Assembly (NCBI GenBank): GCA_030833025.1
Contig: JAURHZ010000009.1
Coordinates: 1-19,550 of the forward strand
Source: Armatimonadota bacterium
GTDB lineage: Bacteria > Armatimonadota > Armatimonadia > Armatimonadales > Armatimonadaceae
Length of the DNA: 19,550 nucleotides
Direction: 5' to 3'
The notes under the pieces are model-generated. The model saw only the letters and a list, made by a program, of their open reading frames with translations. It ran no database searches and was not told the origin of the DNA. Positions 7,560-15,271 of this stretch are shown piece by piece. The position numbers and the translations under genes were made by a program. Each line of letters starts with the position of its first letter. Positions within the stretch are counted from its first letter, which is position 1.

Positions 7560-7868
7560 CTAACCGTTGATTCCGTCGATACGGATGTGCGTCTCAAGCT
7601 GGCGATGGCCATAGTGACGCTGATGTTGTTTGACCTTGATGTAGGTGATGCCGTTGATTTTCTTGCCCTTGCATTGCTTGACAATAGTGCCAGATACGCT
7701 TGCACCTGCCACAACTGGCAAACCTACACGGGTGGTTTCGCCACCAATGAGGAGAACATCATCGATGGTGATTGCATCACCAACTTCACCTTCAAGCTTT
7801 TCGACTACGATCGTGTCGTTTGCCGATACCCGGTATTGCTTTCCACCGGTCCGGATTACTGCATACAT
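7560..7868 (-). CDS. rplU: 50S ribosomal protein L21
   Basis: The 102-residue protein shows the L21 signature from its start (MYAVIRTGGKQYRV) to the C-terminal KVKQHQRHYGHRQLET segment, which corresponds to the family's KxRRxxxxxxGHRQxxT region. L21 binds 23S rRNA next to L20. It is the first gene of the minus-strand run, with AAAGGG as ribosome site and a short leader of about 30 nt from the proposed promoter, so no long leader element of the kind known in Firmicutes fits here. Confidence 0.98.
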   Translation of the reverse strand: MYAVIRTGGKQYRVSANDTIVVEKLEGEVGDAITIDDVLLIGGETTRVGLPVVAGASVSGTIVKQCKGKKINGITYIKVKQHQRHYGHRQLETHIRIDGING

Positions 7869-7904
7869 TTTTGTAAGACCCTTTGTTTGGGAGTGAACCT
7901 CGCG

Positions 7905-7934
7905 ACTTTACCACGAAAAAGGAATGCATGTCAA
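7905..7934 (-). promoter_or_regulatory. Promoter of the rplU-rpmA-obg-rex operon
   Basis: On the minus strand TTGACA (7929-7934) and TAAAGT (7905-7910) are separated by 18 nt; start of transcription would be near 7898, about 30 nt before rplU. The -35 is perfect and the -10 is 4/6. No other promoter this good lies before any downstream gene of the run. Confidence 0.7.
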
Positions 7935-8001
7935 TACAACACGCTCGGTTGCCCACATTCGGTAAGCGCACTTCCCGCGTTAAGGGAACTGTTCAAGGTA
8001 A

Positions 8002-8007
8002 TATACT
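8002..8007 (+). promoter_or_regulatory. Candidate -10 element for the TolB-like gene
   Basis: TATACT lies about 60 nt before the ATG at 8068. The -35 at suitable spacing (GTTAAG or CGTTAA) is poor, so this is only a candidate. The ribosome site (AAGAGA) is also weak, suggesting modest expression. Confidence 0.4.
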
Positions 8008-8067
8008 CTGTAATTCTGAGGGTGCGCAACTATTGATAGTAATTCACACCCATACAAGAGACCTGCT

Positions 8068-9282
8068 ATGAAACCTAAGCGCATCACTCCTCGCAATATC
8101 ATCCTTCTCCTTGTTGCATTCACTATCGTTGCCTTACTTGCCCGGTGGGGAAGCCTTGGTTTCCCAATTCCTGGTACATCTATTCCATCGACCGCAGGAA
8201 AGATTGTCGTTTCAGCACAGCGTGGTAAAGATTCTGATCTCTTCATGTTCAATGCGAAAGATGGTGGTGGGCTGGTTCAGTTGACATCCGATGAGCCGGC
8301 AGAGGGCGAACCAATCCTTGACTCCAATGGTCAAACAATTGCCTTCACCAGTAACCGCTTCCTTACTCAATTCGGCGCTTACGCGGTCGGGGATGTTCGG
8401 CATCTCTGTGTTATGGATGCCGCCAAGGGACAGAAGGTCATCCAGCTCACCCAGTCGGCTGCAAGCTCAGGTACGAAGGAACGCCCACAGTTTCACTTAG
8501 CCGACAATATCTACTTCTTAGATGGTGGACGCCTAATCTCGGTTCATCCAAATGGCGGGGATCCAAAGGCTGTCTTTCCACATGCTGAGATGAAGCGCGA
8601 AAATCGCCTAATCGCTGAAGTATTCGAGTACGGTGGTGTCATCGACTTCGCCGTGAACGCAGATGAAACATTTATGCTGATTGTCATCAAGCGTGAATAT
8701 GACCAGATCTGCCTTATCTACGATGAGCGTAATGAAACGCCAGCAATCTTGGCCAAGGGTAAGAAGATTGTTCCTATTTTCCTTCCCGATGGAAAGGCTG
8801 CAGCCCTGGTAACAGGCGGTATCCCGCTGAAGCAACCCATTCCAATTGGAAACGACATGTTGGATAAGCTGCCGTCCGTGTCAGCCGCAGCACCTAGCGA
8901 AGAGGGAATTGATGAAGGCAAATCTAGGTTTGTACTTTGGAATTCTGACTTTAATGTTGAATCAGTGACCGAGTTTCCAATCGAGGCCGATGGCATCATG
9001 CCTACACCTGATGGTTCGAGCATCGTCTTCTGGAAGTCAAAGGGAGCAGATGCAGGACTCGCTGTCATACCGCTTGGTGGCGCCGGTGATGCAGTAGGGG
9101 GCGCCCGACTTGCGGCCGCTCCTATCGAGGGTGTCTCTGTCAGCCCTGATGGCAAAGAAGTCGCGTACATTAGCAAGGGGCGTGTTTACGTGGTGCCAAT
9201 GGATGCATCCATCCCTCCATTCGTTATCTCACCAACTGACCTCACGGTTACCGGAATCACCTGGTCTCCCGCCAAGAAGTAA
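8068..9282 (+). CDS. Membrane-anchored TolB-like beta-propeller protein
   Basis: This 404-residue protein begins MKPKRITPRN followed by one membrane helix (about residues 9-28), giving a signal anchor with the bulk outside the cytoplasm. The remainder shows repeated WD40-like/PD40 blades as in TolB: SAQRGKDSDLFMFNAKDGG...QLT, GQTIAFTSNR, LCVMDAAKG...QLT, NGGDPKAVF, PDGSSIVFWKS, SPDGKEVAYISKGRVYVVPMDAS and a closing ITWSPAKK. Such propellers bind peptides or proteins; there is no catalytic motif and no Pal or Tol genes nearby, so it should not be named tolB. A low-complexity segment around residues 270-290 (SAAAPSEEGIDEG) probably loops out. It is monocistronic, divergent from rplU, and ends before an intrinsic terminator. 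Function unknown. Confidence 0.75.
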   Translation: MKPKRITPRNIILLLVAFTIVALLARWGSLGFPIPGTSIPSTAGKIVVSAQRGKDSDLFMFNAKDGGGLVQLTSDEPAEGEPILDSNGQTIAFTSNRFLTQFGAYAVGDVRHLCVMDAAKGQKVIQLTQSAASSGTKERPQFHLADNIYFLDGGRLISVHPNGGDPKAVFPHAEMKRENRLIAEVFEYGGVIDFAVNADETFMLIVIKREYDQICLIYDERNETPAILAKGKKIVPIFLPDGKAAALVTGGIPLKQPIPIGNDMLDKLPSVSAAAPSEEGIDEGKSRFVLWNSDFNVESVTEFPIEADGIMPTPDGSSIVFWKSKGADAGLAVIPLGGAGDAVGGARLAAAPIEGVSVSPDGKEVAYISKGRVYVVPMDASIPPFVISPTDLTVTGITWSPAKK

Positions 9283-9321
9283 TTTGATTGCTATGGTCGC
9301 TGTAAGGGTGACTCGCAAAGT

Positions 9322-9362
9322 AAAAGTCTCCTGGATTTTCTCCATGGGGACTTTTCTCTTTA
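9322..9362 (+). terminator. Intrinsic terminator after the TolB-like gene
   Basis: AAAAGTCTCC (9322-9331) pairs with GGGGACTTTT (9346-9355) with one G-U pair and a 14-nt loop, followed by CTCTTT. It lies 40 nt after the stop codon and ends the + strand transcript before the convergent pnp gene. Confidence 0.75.
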
Positions 9363-9470
9363 TCGCGATTACTACAAACGTATGAGTGGCCAGAGCCCAA
9401 GCGTACCTGTGTCAGGTCATCGACTTTAGTTATCTCCCATATTGAGAATTCCCTAAATCAGTTCTCACAG

Positions 9471-9504
9471 TAAAGAAAAGCCCCCGGGATATTCTCCCAG
9501 GGGC
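9471..9504 (-). terminator. Intrinsic terminator after pnp
   Basis: On the minus strand GCCCCTGGGA, a GAATA loop and TCCCGGGGGC form a 10-bp stem with one G-U pair, followed by TTTTCTTTA. It lies 30 nt after the pnp stop. With the terminator at 9322-9362 it fills most of the 250-bp convergent gap. Confidence 0.88.
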
Positions 9505-9533
9505 CTTTCGTTTGAGTCACTATTACGAACGTA

Positions 9534-11891
9534 TCAGCGACGAGGGCGGAAGCGCGCCTTTGGCATGCCATCGCCTTCCTCTACATCCACTACAGGTGCC
9601 GGTGCATCCGTTTGAGGCGCTGCATCTCGCTCTGGTCGTGGGCCACGGTCTCCGCCACGGAAACCACCGCGGTCTCCACCACGACCACCGCGGTCTCCAC
9701 CACGATCGCCGCCACGGCCACCACGATCACCTCCGCGTCCGCCACGGTCTCCCGTAGGGCGAGGTGGGCGACCTGGTTCAGGATTCTCTGGATCAAATGG
9801 CAGATCTAAGCCACGGGCTGTGGCATTGACGCGACCCTGGCCATCGACTTCGGTGATACGAACCGTCATCACATCATCTAGCTTCAGATTTTCATCTGGG
9901 CGTGATGGTGGTGTGTCACTGAGCTGCGAGACATGCACGAGGGCATCGCGGCCTCCGCCAATCTCAACGAATGCGCCGAACTGAAGGAAGCGCGTGATAC
10001 GTCCCTCGACGACATCTCCAGGCTTGACCAAGCGGGTCATATCCTCGATGATCTTACGGGCAGCATCACCCCCTGTACCATCCGTCGCTGTGATGTGTAC
10101 CGAGCCATCCTGCTCGATATCAATCTTAGCGCCGGTTTCAGCACAGATCTTCTTGATGTTCTTTCCACCTGGGCCAATGACGGCACCGATTTGCTCAGGA
10201 TCAATCTTGAGGGAGATAATGCGTGGTGCGTACTCAGACATCTGCTCACGTGGAGCTCCGATGGCCTCGTTGATTTTGCCAAGGATATAAAGACGAGCTT
10301 CGAGAGCCTGTGCAAATCCTTCGACAAACACATCACGTGGGATGCCCTGAATCTTGGTATCAAGCTGCAGTGCGGTAATGCCGTTTGCTGTACCCGCAAC
10401 CTTGAAGTCCATGTCGCCAGAAAAGTCTTCCATACCTTGGATGTCGGTAAGGACGGCATACTTTCCGGATGCTTCATCGGTGATCAGACCCATCGCAATA
10501 CCTGCCACAGGAGCCTTGATTGGAACACCTGCATCGAGGAGTGCGAGGGTTGAGCCACACACGGATGCCTGTGATGTCGAGCCATTTGACTCGAGGACTT
10601 CACTTGTCAGCAACATGGTGTATGGCCATGTCGATGGATCTGGAAGAACTGCTATCAGGGCACGCTCAGCAAGTGCACCGTGTCCGATTTCACGACGACC
10701 AGGTCCACGCATTGGGCGGGCTTCACCAACCGAGTAAGGTGGGAAGTTGTAGAAGTGCATGTACTTCTTTTCGCCATCTTCTTCGAGTGTGTCGACCATT
10801 TGGGCATCGCCAGGTGAACCCAGCGTACATGTCGTGAGGACCTGTGTCTGGCCACGAGTGAAGAGACCGGTTCCGTGAACACGTGGGAGAAGGTTGACTT
10901 CGCATCCGATGTTACGGATGTCACGGGTGCCACGACCATCTGGGCGGCGCCCCTCGGTCAGGATGAGGTCACGGAGCTGCTCCTTGACAACCTTGTCTGC
11001 ACCTTCTTTGAGGTCAGCAATGTTGTCCGGGTAGGTTGCTGATAGGGCATCCACCACCTGATTGATCAAGAGGGTAAGTCCAGCTTCACGGCTAGCCTTG
11101 TCAGGATCTTGGAGACCCGAACGTAGCGTTGCGCCAAACTGCTCACGGATAACCTTCACGATGTCGTAGTTGACTTCATGAAGCTTAACGGTGACCTTCT
11201 CTTTGCCAGCCTTGGCACGGAGCTCATCAAGTGCAGCACATTGCGTCTTGATGACATCGTGTGCGAAGTCGAATGCAGCAAGCATCTTCTCCTCAGAGAC
11301 TTCGCTGGCACCAGCTTCGACCATCAGGATTGCCTTTGCCGTACCGGCGACAACGAGGTCGAGAGGGGATGCAGCAATCTGCTCCTGGCTTGGGTTCGCA
11401 ATGAAGGAGCCGTCTTCAGCGATGCTGACGCGGGCGGCACCGATTGGTCCTGCCCAAGGGATGTTCGAAACTGTCAGGGCTGCGGATGCTGCAAGCACTG
11501 ACAGGACATCCGGCATATTTTCGAGATCGACGGACAATGGCATTGCGATGACTTGGACATCGTTTCGCATACCCTTGTCAAACAAAGGGCGAAGCGGTCG
11601 GTCGATTAGACGTGATACCAGCGTTGCCTTCTCGGACGGACGGCCACCGCGCTTGACAAATCCGCCTGGAATCTTGCCAACAGCGTACTTACGCTCTTCG
11701 TAGTCACACGTCAGTGGGAAAAAGTCAATCCCACCACGCATTTGGCTGCTCATCGTCGCTGTGGCCAAAATGATTGTGTCACCGACTCTAACGGTGACGG
11801 AACCGTTTGCCTGCAAAGCAAGCTTACCGGTTTCAACTGTTACGACACGGCCATCGGGCAGTGTGAAGTCAACAGAATGTAAAGTTGACAT
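9534..11891 (-). CDS. pnp: Polyribonucleotide nucleotidyltransferase (PNPase) with RGG-rich tail
   Basis: PNPase degrades RNA 3' to 5' by phosphorolysis as a trimer. The 785-residue product has the first RNase PH domain (about 1-140, with FFPLTCDYEERKYA and GGFVKRGGRPSEKA), a helical linker, the second RNase PH domain (about 310-540, with GTGLFTRGQTQVL, SQASVCGSTLALLDAGVP and DIQGMEDFSGDMDFKVAGT carrying the catalytic Ser and Asp residues), a KH domain (IGAVIGPGGKNIKKI, about 555-610) and an S1 domain (GDVVEGRITRFLQFGAFVEI, about 625-690). Beyond S1 is an unusual extension: residues 714-750 are almost only RGG and DRGG repeats, followed by a Pro/Ala/Asp stretch and a basic end. It lies downstream of rpsO as in many bacteria, with a GAAGGAAA ribosome site. 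Confidence 0.98.
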   Translation of the reverse strand: MSTLHSVDFTLPDGRVVTVETGKLALQANGSVTVRVGDTIILATATMSSQMRGGIDFFPLTCDYEERKYAVGKIPGGFVKRGGRPSEKATLVSRLIDRPLRPLFDKGMRNDVQVIAMPLSVDLENMPDVLSVLAASAALTVSNIPWAGPIGAARVSIAEDGSFIANPSQEQIAASPLDLVVAGTAKAILMVEAGASEVSEEKMLAAFDFAHDVIKTQCAALDELRAKAGKEKVTVKLHEVNYDIVKVIREQFGATLRSGLQDPDKASREAGLTLLINQVVDALSATYPDNIADLKEGADKVVKEQLRDLILTEGRRPDGRGTRDIRNIGCEVNLLPRVHGTGLFTRGQTQVLTTCTLGSPGDAQMVDTLEEDGEKKYMHFYNFPPYSVGEARPMRGPGRREIGHGALAERALIAVLPDPSTWPYTMLLTSEVLESNGSTSQASVCGSTLALLDAGVPIKAPVAGIAMGLITDEASGKYAVLTDIQGMEDFSGDMDFKVAGTANGITALQLDTKIQGIPRDVFVEGFAQALEARLYILGKINEAIGAPREQMSEYAPRIISLKIDPEQIGAVIGPGGKNIKKICAETGAKIDIEQDGSVHITATDGTGGDAARKIIEDMTRLVKPGDVVEGRITRFLQFGAFVEIGGGRDALVHVSQLSDTPPSRPDENLKLDDVMTVRITEVDGQGRVNATARGLDLPFDPENPEPGRPPRPTGDRGGRGGDRGGRGGDRGGDRGGRGGDRGGFRGGDRGPRPERDAAPQTDAPAPVVDVEEGDGMPKARFRPRR
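9642..9752 (-). repeat. Tandem repeat coding the RGG tail of PNPase
   Basis: Short repeats of RGG and DRGG codons. Two exact 21-nt units lie at 9664-9684 and 9685-9705 (seven codons each, reading RGG and DRGG on the minus strand), flanked by diverged copies. The exact tandem copy suggests recent slippage expansion, so tail length may vary between strains. Confidence 0.9.
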
Positions 11892-11954
11892 GTTTGTTTA
11901 GTTTCCTTCTTCAACGCACGCTCAGCACTTGATCCGCTTGTTTACGGGTGCTGT

Positions 11955-11993
11955 AAAAACACGAAAGGCGCACCGCAAGTGATTGCGGGCGCC
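11955..11993 (-). terminator. Hairpin with T tract between rpsO and pnp
   Basis: On the minus strand GGCGCCCGCAA and TTGCGGTGCGCC form a long GC-rich stem with a small internal mismatch, followed by TTTCGTGTTTTT. It fits a partial rpsO terminator allowing read-through into pnp, as known for rpsO-pnp in E. coli. It may also be an RNase processing site. Confidence 0.7.
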
Positions 11994-12017
11994 CTCCGCT
12001 TTGGGCCGCACAGCGAC

Positions 12018-12293
12018 CTAAAGACGAGACCGGATACCAAGCCTCTGAACCAGTGAGCGATAGCGCTCTACATCCACATTGTAAAGATATCCCAGCAAAC
12101 GCTTTCGGCGTCCGACTAGCATAAGGAGTCCACGACGAGTGTGGTGGTCATGCTTGTGCACTTTGAGGTGCGCAGTCAACTGGGTGATACGTGCCGTAAG
12201 CAACGCAATCTGAACTTCTGGGGAGCCTGTGTCAGACTCGTGGGTTTTGTAGTCTGCAACAACTTGTGCTGCAACATCCGTGGGCAAACTCAT
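12018..12293 (-). CDS. rpsO: 30S ribosomal protein S15
   Basis: The 91-residue protein carries the S15 signature: YKTHESDTGSPEVQIALLTARI, then LTAHLKVHKHDHHTRRGLL and LVGRRKRLLGYL. It binds 16S rRNA at the central-domain three-way junction and is a primary assembly protein. The start ATG at 12293 is preceded by GAAGGAG. The leader holds a G-loop hairpin whose loop could pair with CCCCC next to the start codon, a possible autoregulatory pseudoknot. Followed by pnp after a terminator-like hairpin. Confidence 0.98.
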   Translation of the reverse strand: MSLPTDVAAQVVADYKTHESDTGSPEVQIALLTARITQLTAHLKVHKHDHHTRRGLLMLVGRRKRLLGYLYNVDVERYRSLVQRLGIRSRL

Positions 12294-12296
12294 ATT

Positions 12297-12352
12297 GGGG
12301 GATCTCCTTCGAGATGAAGTTTTTCGGCCTGCACAGCCGTCCCCCCGGACGG
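12297..12352 (-). promoter_or_regulatory. Candidate S15 autoregulatory pseudoknot in the rpsO leader
   Basis: On the minus strand CCGTCC-GGGG-GGACGG (12352-12337) is a perfect 6-bp hairpin with a GGGG loop. CCCCC at 12301-12297, three bases before the ATG, could pair with that loop and form an H-type pseudoknot. This would place the AAGGAG ribosome site (12309-12304) inside the fold. S15 is known to repress its own mRNA through varied leader structures. Here only the pairing is seen; the regulation is inferred. Confidence 0.45.
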
Positions 12353-12425
12353 AACTGGCGCGCCTTATTGATCGGATGCATCACTGATTCCTCACAACCC
12401 CGTAAGGTTATCATCCGAAGCCTAA

Positions 12426-13031
12426 TTACGCAACTACAATGACGTGGACATCACCAGGACCATGCACCCCGAGAGCCATCGTTTGTTCGATGTCGGCGCT
12501 GCGGCTTGGCCCGGTGTGGAATGCAAAGACGGACGTTCGTTTCGCACGGAGCGATTGCCCAACAATTCCATACGCCGAATATAAGTCTGGAACTATATCC
12601 GCAGCATTCAATAGGATTATATGTCGTGGTGGCAACAGCGTTCCTCCTCGGTGCTGTGATGCATCGAGTACACATGTGCCTGTCAGGGCAACACCAATTC
12701 GTGCTTCGCTGATTCCAAATGTTACATTCTTGTCTTCGGTTAGCACTTGTTCCGAATGTCCATTAAGATTTGTGAGGATGTGCGCAAACTGGTGGCACCC
12801 CGTGTTTACATAGCTAGCTCCATCAATGATGTTCTCGATCAGCGAACCCACCTCATCATCAGATTCGCAAATATGAACATGTGTTAGCGCAGCAGTCGCT
12901 CTAGAGACGAACATGTCTAGGCACTCATCTACGCTGAGTGCTCGCTGCGTTCGTGGTGCATGGGAATGTGTCTGCGTGCTTTGTACAGGCATTTGGGCAC
13001 GCAGCTGCGACAGAAACTTTTTACGATCCAT
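12426..13031 (-). CDS. lutC: Lactate utilization protein C (LUD domain)
   Basis: The start ATG at 13031 (MDRKKFLSQLRAQM) is chosen because AGGAG lies 6 nt upstream; the in-frame TTG at 13052 has no such site. The 201-residue protein has a LUD domain with FGISEARIGVALTGTCVLDAS, LLPPRHIILLNAADIVPDL and a C-terminal FHTGPSRSADIEQTMALGVHGP segment, matching the LutC/YkgG family. LutC works with LutA and LutB to oxidise L-lactate to pyruvate. The gene overlaps the end of lutB by 11 nt. No clear terminator follows before the rpsO leader. Confidence 0.92.
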   Translation of the reverse strand: MDRKKFLSQLRAQMPVQSTQTHSHAPRTQRALSVDECLDMFVSRATAALTHVHICESDDEVGSLIENIIDGASYVNTGCHQFAHILTNLNGHSEQVLTEDKNVTFGISEARIGVALTGTCVLDASQHRGGTLLPPRHIILLNAADIVPDLYSAYGIVGQSLRAKRTSVFAFHTGPSRSADIEQTMALGVHGPGDVHVIVVA

Positions 13032-14460
13032 TGTTTGCTCCTGCCGATGCAAGACGCTGTTTCCAAATGTCTCTGAAGCGAGGCCCCTTCATTGCCGGAA
13101 GGTCTCTCGATGACTGCCAGTCGGTAATAACAGGCAGGGGAAGGCGTGACATCCGGCCATTGGATGACGGCATTACTGCAGCCAGACGCGTCGCCGCCTC
13201 GTAGAGGTTGTGATTGACCATCACAGTGGCAAACGATGCCATCGCCATTGCCTCAACGGGGCCCGTGAGCGATGCGTTTACTGCCCGTCTTCGATGTTCA
13301 ACCAATATGTCATCAATAGGAATTTTTACAGGACAGACTTCGGTGCAGGCGCCACACAAGCTGCTCGCGTAGGGAAGATGATAGGCATCTTCAAGGCCGA
13401 GCAGCACTGGGTCCAAAATGGCGCCAATTGGTCCTGTGTAGACCCAGCCATAAGCATGTCCACCGATCTGTTGATAGACCGGACATGTATTTACGCATGC
13501 GGCACACCGTATACATCTCAGAATCGGACGAAGCTTTTCATCTGCGAGTATCGTCGAACGTCGATTATCGACTAAGACAATGTGCATCTCGTCAGGGCCA
13601 TCTGGTTCATCCAGCGTTTTTGGCCCCGTGATCGTACTTACAAAGACAGTCGAGCGCTGACCAGTTGCACTGCGGCTAAGGAGGTTGAGGAACACGGGGA
13701 GGTCATCGATGGATGGGATGATTTTCTCGATACCAACGATGGCAATATGGCACTTTGGAAGGCTTGTAGTAAGTCTTGCATTGCCTTCGTTTTCGACGAT
13801 GACTATGGATCCCGTATCTGCAACCAGGAAGTTACCACCTGAAATACCAACTTCTGCATCCAGGAAGTCCTGACGAATCACTCTACGGGCGGTCTGAGCT
13901 AAGTCATCCGCGGATGCACCCATTGGGGATTTGTACAGCTTATTGAACATCCGCTCAACTTCAACTTTTGGCTTATGGACTGCGGGCAACACAATATGGC
14001 TTGGGTGCTCATGTTCTAGTTGAAGGATAAACTCGCCCAGGTCAGTCTCGATGACGCGGTAACCATCGAGTTCCAAGGCGGCATTGAGGTCAATCTCCTC
14101 GGAAACCATCGATTTACTCTTGACGATGACTTTTGCGCCTTTGGATCGGATTATGTCCTGGATGGTTTCCCGAGCATCGGCTGCATCTGAAGCGAAATGA
14201 ACCTTCGCACCTGCCGCCTCTGCATTGTTAGCAAACGTCTCGAGGTAGGTTGGTAAGTCGGCTAGTACAGTATCCTTTATCGACGCTGCTATATTGCGAA
14301 GTCCCTGATATCCCGCTGGGTCATCTGTATCGAGTTCAGCACAGGCAATCTTACGGCGAGAGTCGACCATCGATGTCCCACGAAGGACAGCACCACGTTT
14401 CTCTGCCTTCGCCATTTCATCCTTGTGGATGGTCTTGAACGACTTTGATGTAGGTTTCAC
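13021..14460 (-). CDS. lutB: Lactate utilization iron-sulfur protein LutB
   Basis: The 479-residue protein combines an N-terminal LUD domain (about residues 70-300, with VKSKSMVSEEI and VGISGGNFLVADTGSIVI) and a ferredoxin-like region with two [4Fe-4S] motifs: CIRCAACVNTCPVY near residue 317 and CGACTEVCPVKI near residue 365. It then ends in a helical C-terminal part. It forms the electron-transfer core of the LutABC L-lactate oxidation system. The start is a GTG overlapping the lutA stop in GTGA, a sign of translational coupling; there is no strong ribosome site. It is standard length and intact. Confidence 0.95.
   Translation of the reverse strand: MKPTSKSFKTIHKDEMAKAEKRGAVLRGTSMVDSRRKIACAELDTDDPAGYQGLRNIAASIKDTVLADLPTYLETFANNAEAAGAKVHFASDAADARETIQDIIRSKGAKVIVKSKSMVSEEIDLNAALELDGYRVIETDLGEFILQLEHEHPSHIVLPAVHKPKVEVERMFNKLYKSPMGASADDLAQTARRVIRQDFLDAEVGISGGNFLVADTGSIVIVENEGNARLTTSLPKCHIAIVGIEKIIPSIDDLPVFLNLLSRSATGQRSTVFVSTITGPKTLDEPDGPDEMHIVLVDNRRSTILADEKLRPILRCIRCAACVNTCPVYQQIGGHAYGWVYTGPIGAILDPVLLGLEDAYHLPYASSLCGACTEVCPVKIPIDDILVEHRRRAVNASLTGPVEAMAMASFATVMVNHNLYEAATRLAAVMPSSNGRMSRLPLPVITDWQSSRDLPAMKGPRFRDIWKQRLASAGANNGS
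13038..13042 (-). promoter_or_regulatory. Ribosome binding site fixing the lutC start
   Basis: AGGAG on the minus strand lies within the last codons of lutB, 6 nt before the ATG at 13031. Confidence 0.75.
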
Positions 14461-15218
14461 TTGGCGTGTACCACACTTGCTGGATCCAAAAGCTCGGCGA
14501 TGTGCAATGTTCTCAAACGTGTACTACGCCTCTGTAAGCCTCCATCAAGCTGCAAAAGGCATCCTAGATCTGTACTGGTAAGAAAGTCTGCACTCATTAC
14601 ATTCGTTACAGAATCTAGCTTTCGATCAAGCATCGCTGTAGAGATTTGTGGGAGCTTGACACTAAATAATCCACCAAATCCGCAGCAACTACTATCCCAG
14701 TCGATCAGCGTCGCTCCAGCACTTTTGAGTAGCGCGCGTGGTTGATCGTAGACACCCATGTTCCGCATCGCGTGACACGAGTCATGGTACGCAACTGTAA
14801 AACTGCTGAGGTTTACAAAGGACTGTGTTACTGCGAGGTCATCGACAAGAAACTGCGTCAGTTCTCGAACCCTTGGAAGGACGCGATTGCAGATCGCAAT
14901 TTGAGAGGGTTCATCTACGAGTAGGTCTTTGTAATGATGGATCATCGCACCGCAGCTACCGCTAGGTGTTACGATGTAATCATCCGCACTTGCAAGGAGT
15001 TTGTCGTAGGTTGCGAGCCAGTAACGGGCAACTTGCTTTGCTGCGTCGTGGTGTCCTGCATTGTAGGCTGGTTGTCCACAGCATGATTGGAGCTCGCTAA
15101 ATTGGACATCGCATCCATACAGGCGGAGCAGGTTTACCGTCGATTCTGCTGCGCTAACTCCGAGACGATCGGCTACGCAGGTGATGAACAGGTGAACGCG
15201 TGGCTTTGTTTGTAACAC
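14457..15218 (-). CDS. lutA: Lactate utilization protein A (CCG-domain Fe-S protein)
   Basis: The 253-residue protein has two cysteine-rich CCG domains, as in LutA, GlpC and heterodisulfide reductase subunit B: ITC (14) with SCCGQP (45-50), and YHDSCH (about 143-148) with SCCGFGG (about 176-182). These bind Fe-S clusters, and the protein works with LutB and LutC in L-lactate oxidation. The start must be the GTG at 15218: the next upstream in-frame codon block has a TAA, and the family-conserved VHLFITC begins only eight residues in. There is no ribosome site, and a TATAAT sits 5 nt upstream, so the mRNA is probably leaderless. First gene of lutABC, divergent from rpsL. Confidence 0.92.
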   Translation of the reverse strand: MLQTKPRVHLFITCVADRLGVSAAESTVNLLRLYGCDVQFSELQSCCGQPAYNAGHHDAAKQVARYWLATYDKLLASADDYIVTPSGSCGAMIHHYKDLLVDEPSQIAICNRVLPRVRELTQFLVDDLAVTQSFVNLSSFTVAYHDSCHAMRNMGVYDQPRALLKSAGATLIDWDSSCCGFGGLFSVKLPQISTAMLDRKLDSVTNVMSADFLTSTDLGCLLQLDGGLQRRSTRLRTLHIAELLDPASVVHAK

Positions 15219-15223
15219 GTAGC

Positions 15224-15229
15224 ATTATA
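15224..15229 (-). promoter_or_regulatory. -10 element of lutABC, directly at the start codon
   Basis: A perfect TATAAT on the minus strand ends 5 nt before the GTG start of lutA. The -35 is poor (TTGTTT at 15 nt spacing is the best seen), which suits an activator-dependent or regulated promoter. Transcription would start at or next to the GTG. Confidence 0.65.
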
Positions 15230-15271
15230 CGCAAGGTTTAGAGCAAACAAGCCACCGACCATTAGGTTCGC

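Noticed and set aside
9366..9545. Similar stretches ATTACTACAAACGTATGAG and CTATTACGAACGTATCAG, possible attachment or target-site repeats
   Set aside because: They match only imperfectly, no mobile gene lies between them, and both sit beside ordinary terminators.
9642..9752. CRISPR-like or minisatellite array
   Set aside because: The repeats are in frame within pnp, lack spacers, and code an RGG-rich tail.
9933..10553. 206-residue open frame antisense to pnp
   Set aside because: It mirrors codon use of the conserved PNPase frame on the other strand and shows no family features.
12294..12425. Promoter for rpsO after lutC
   Set aside because: Several partial matches exist but none combines a good -35, -10 and spacing, so none is reported.
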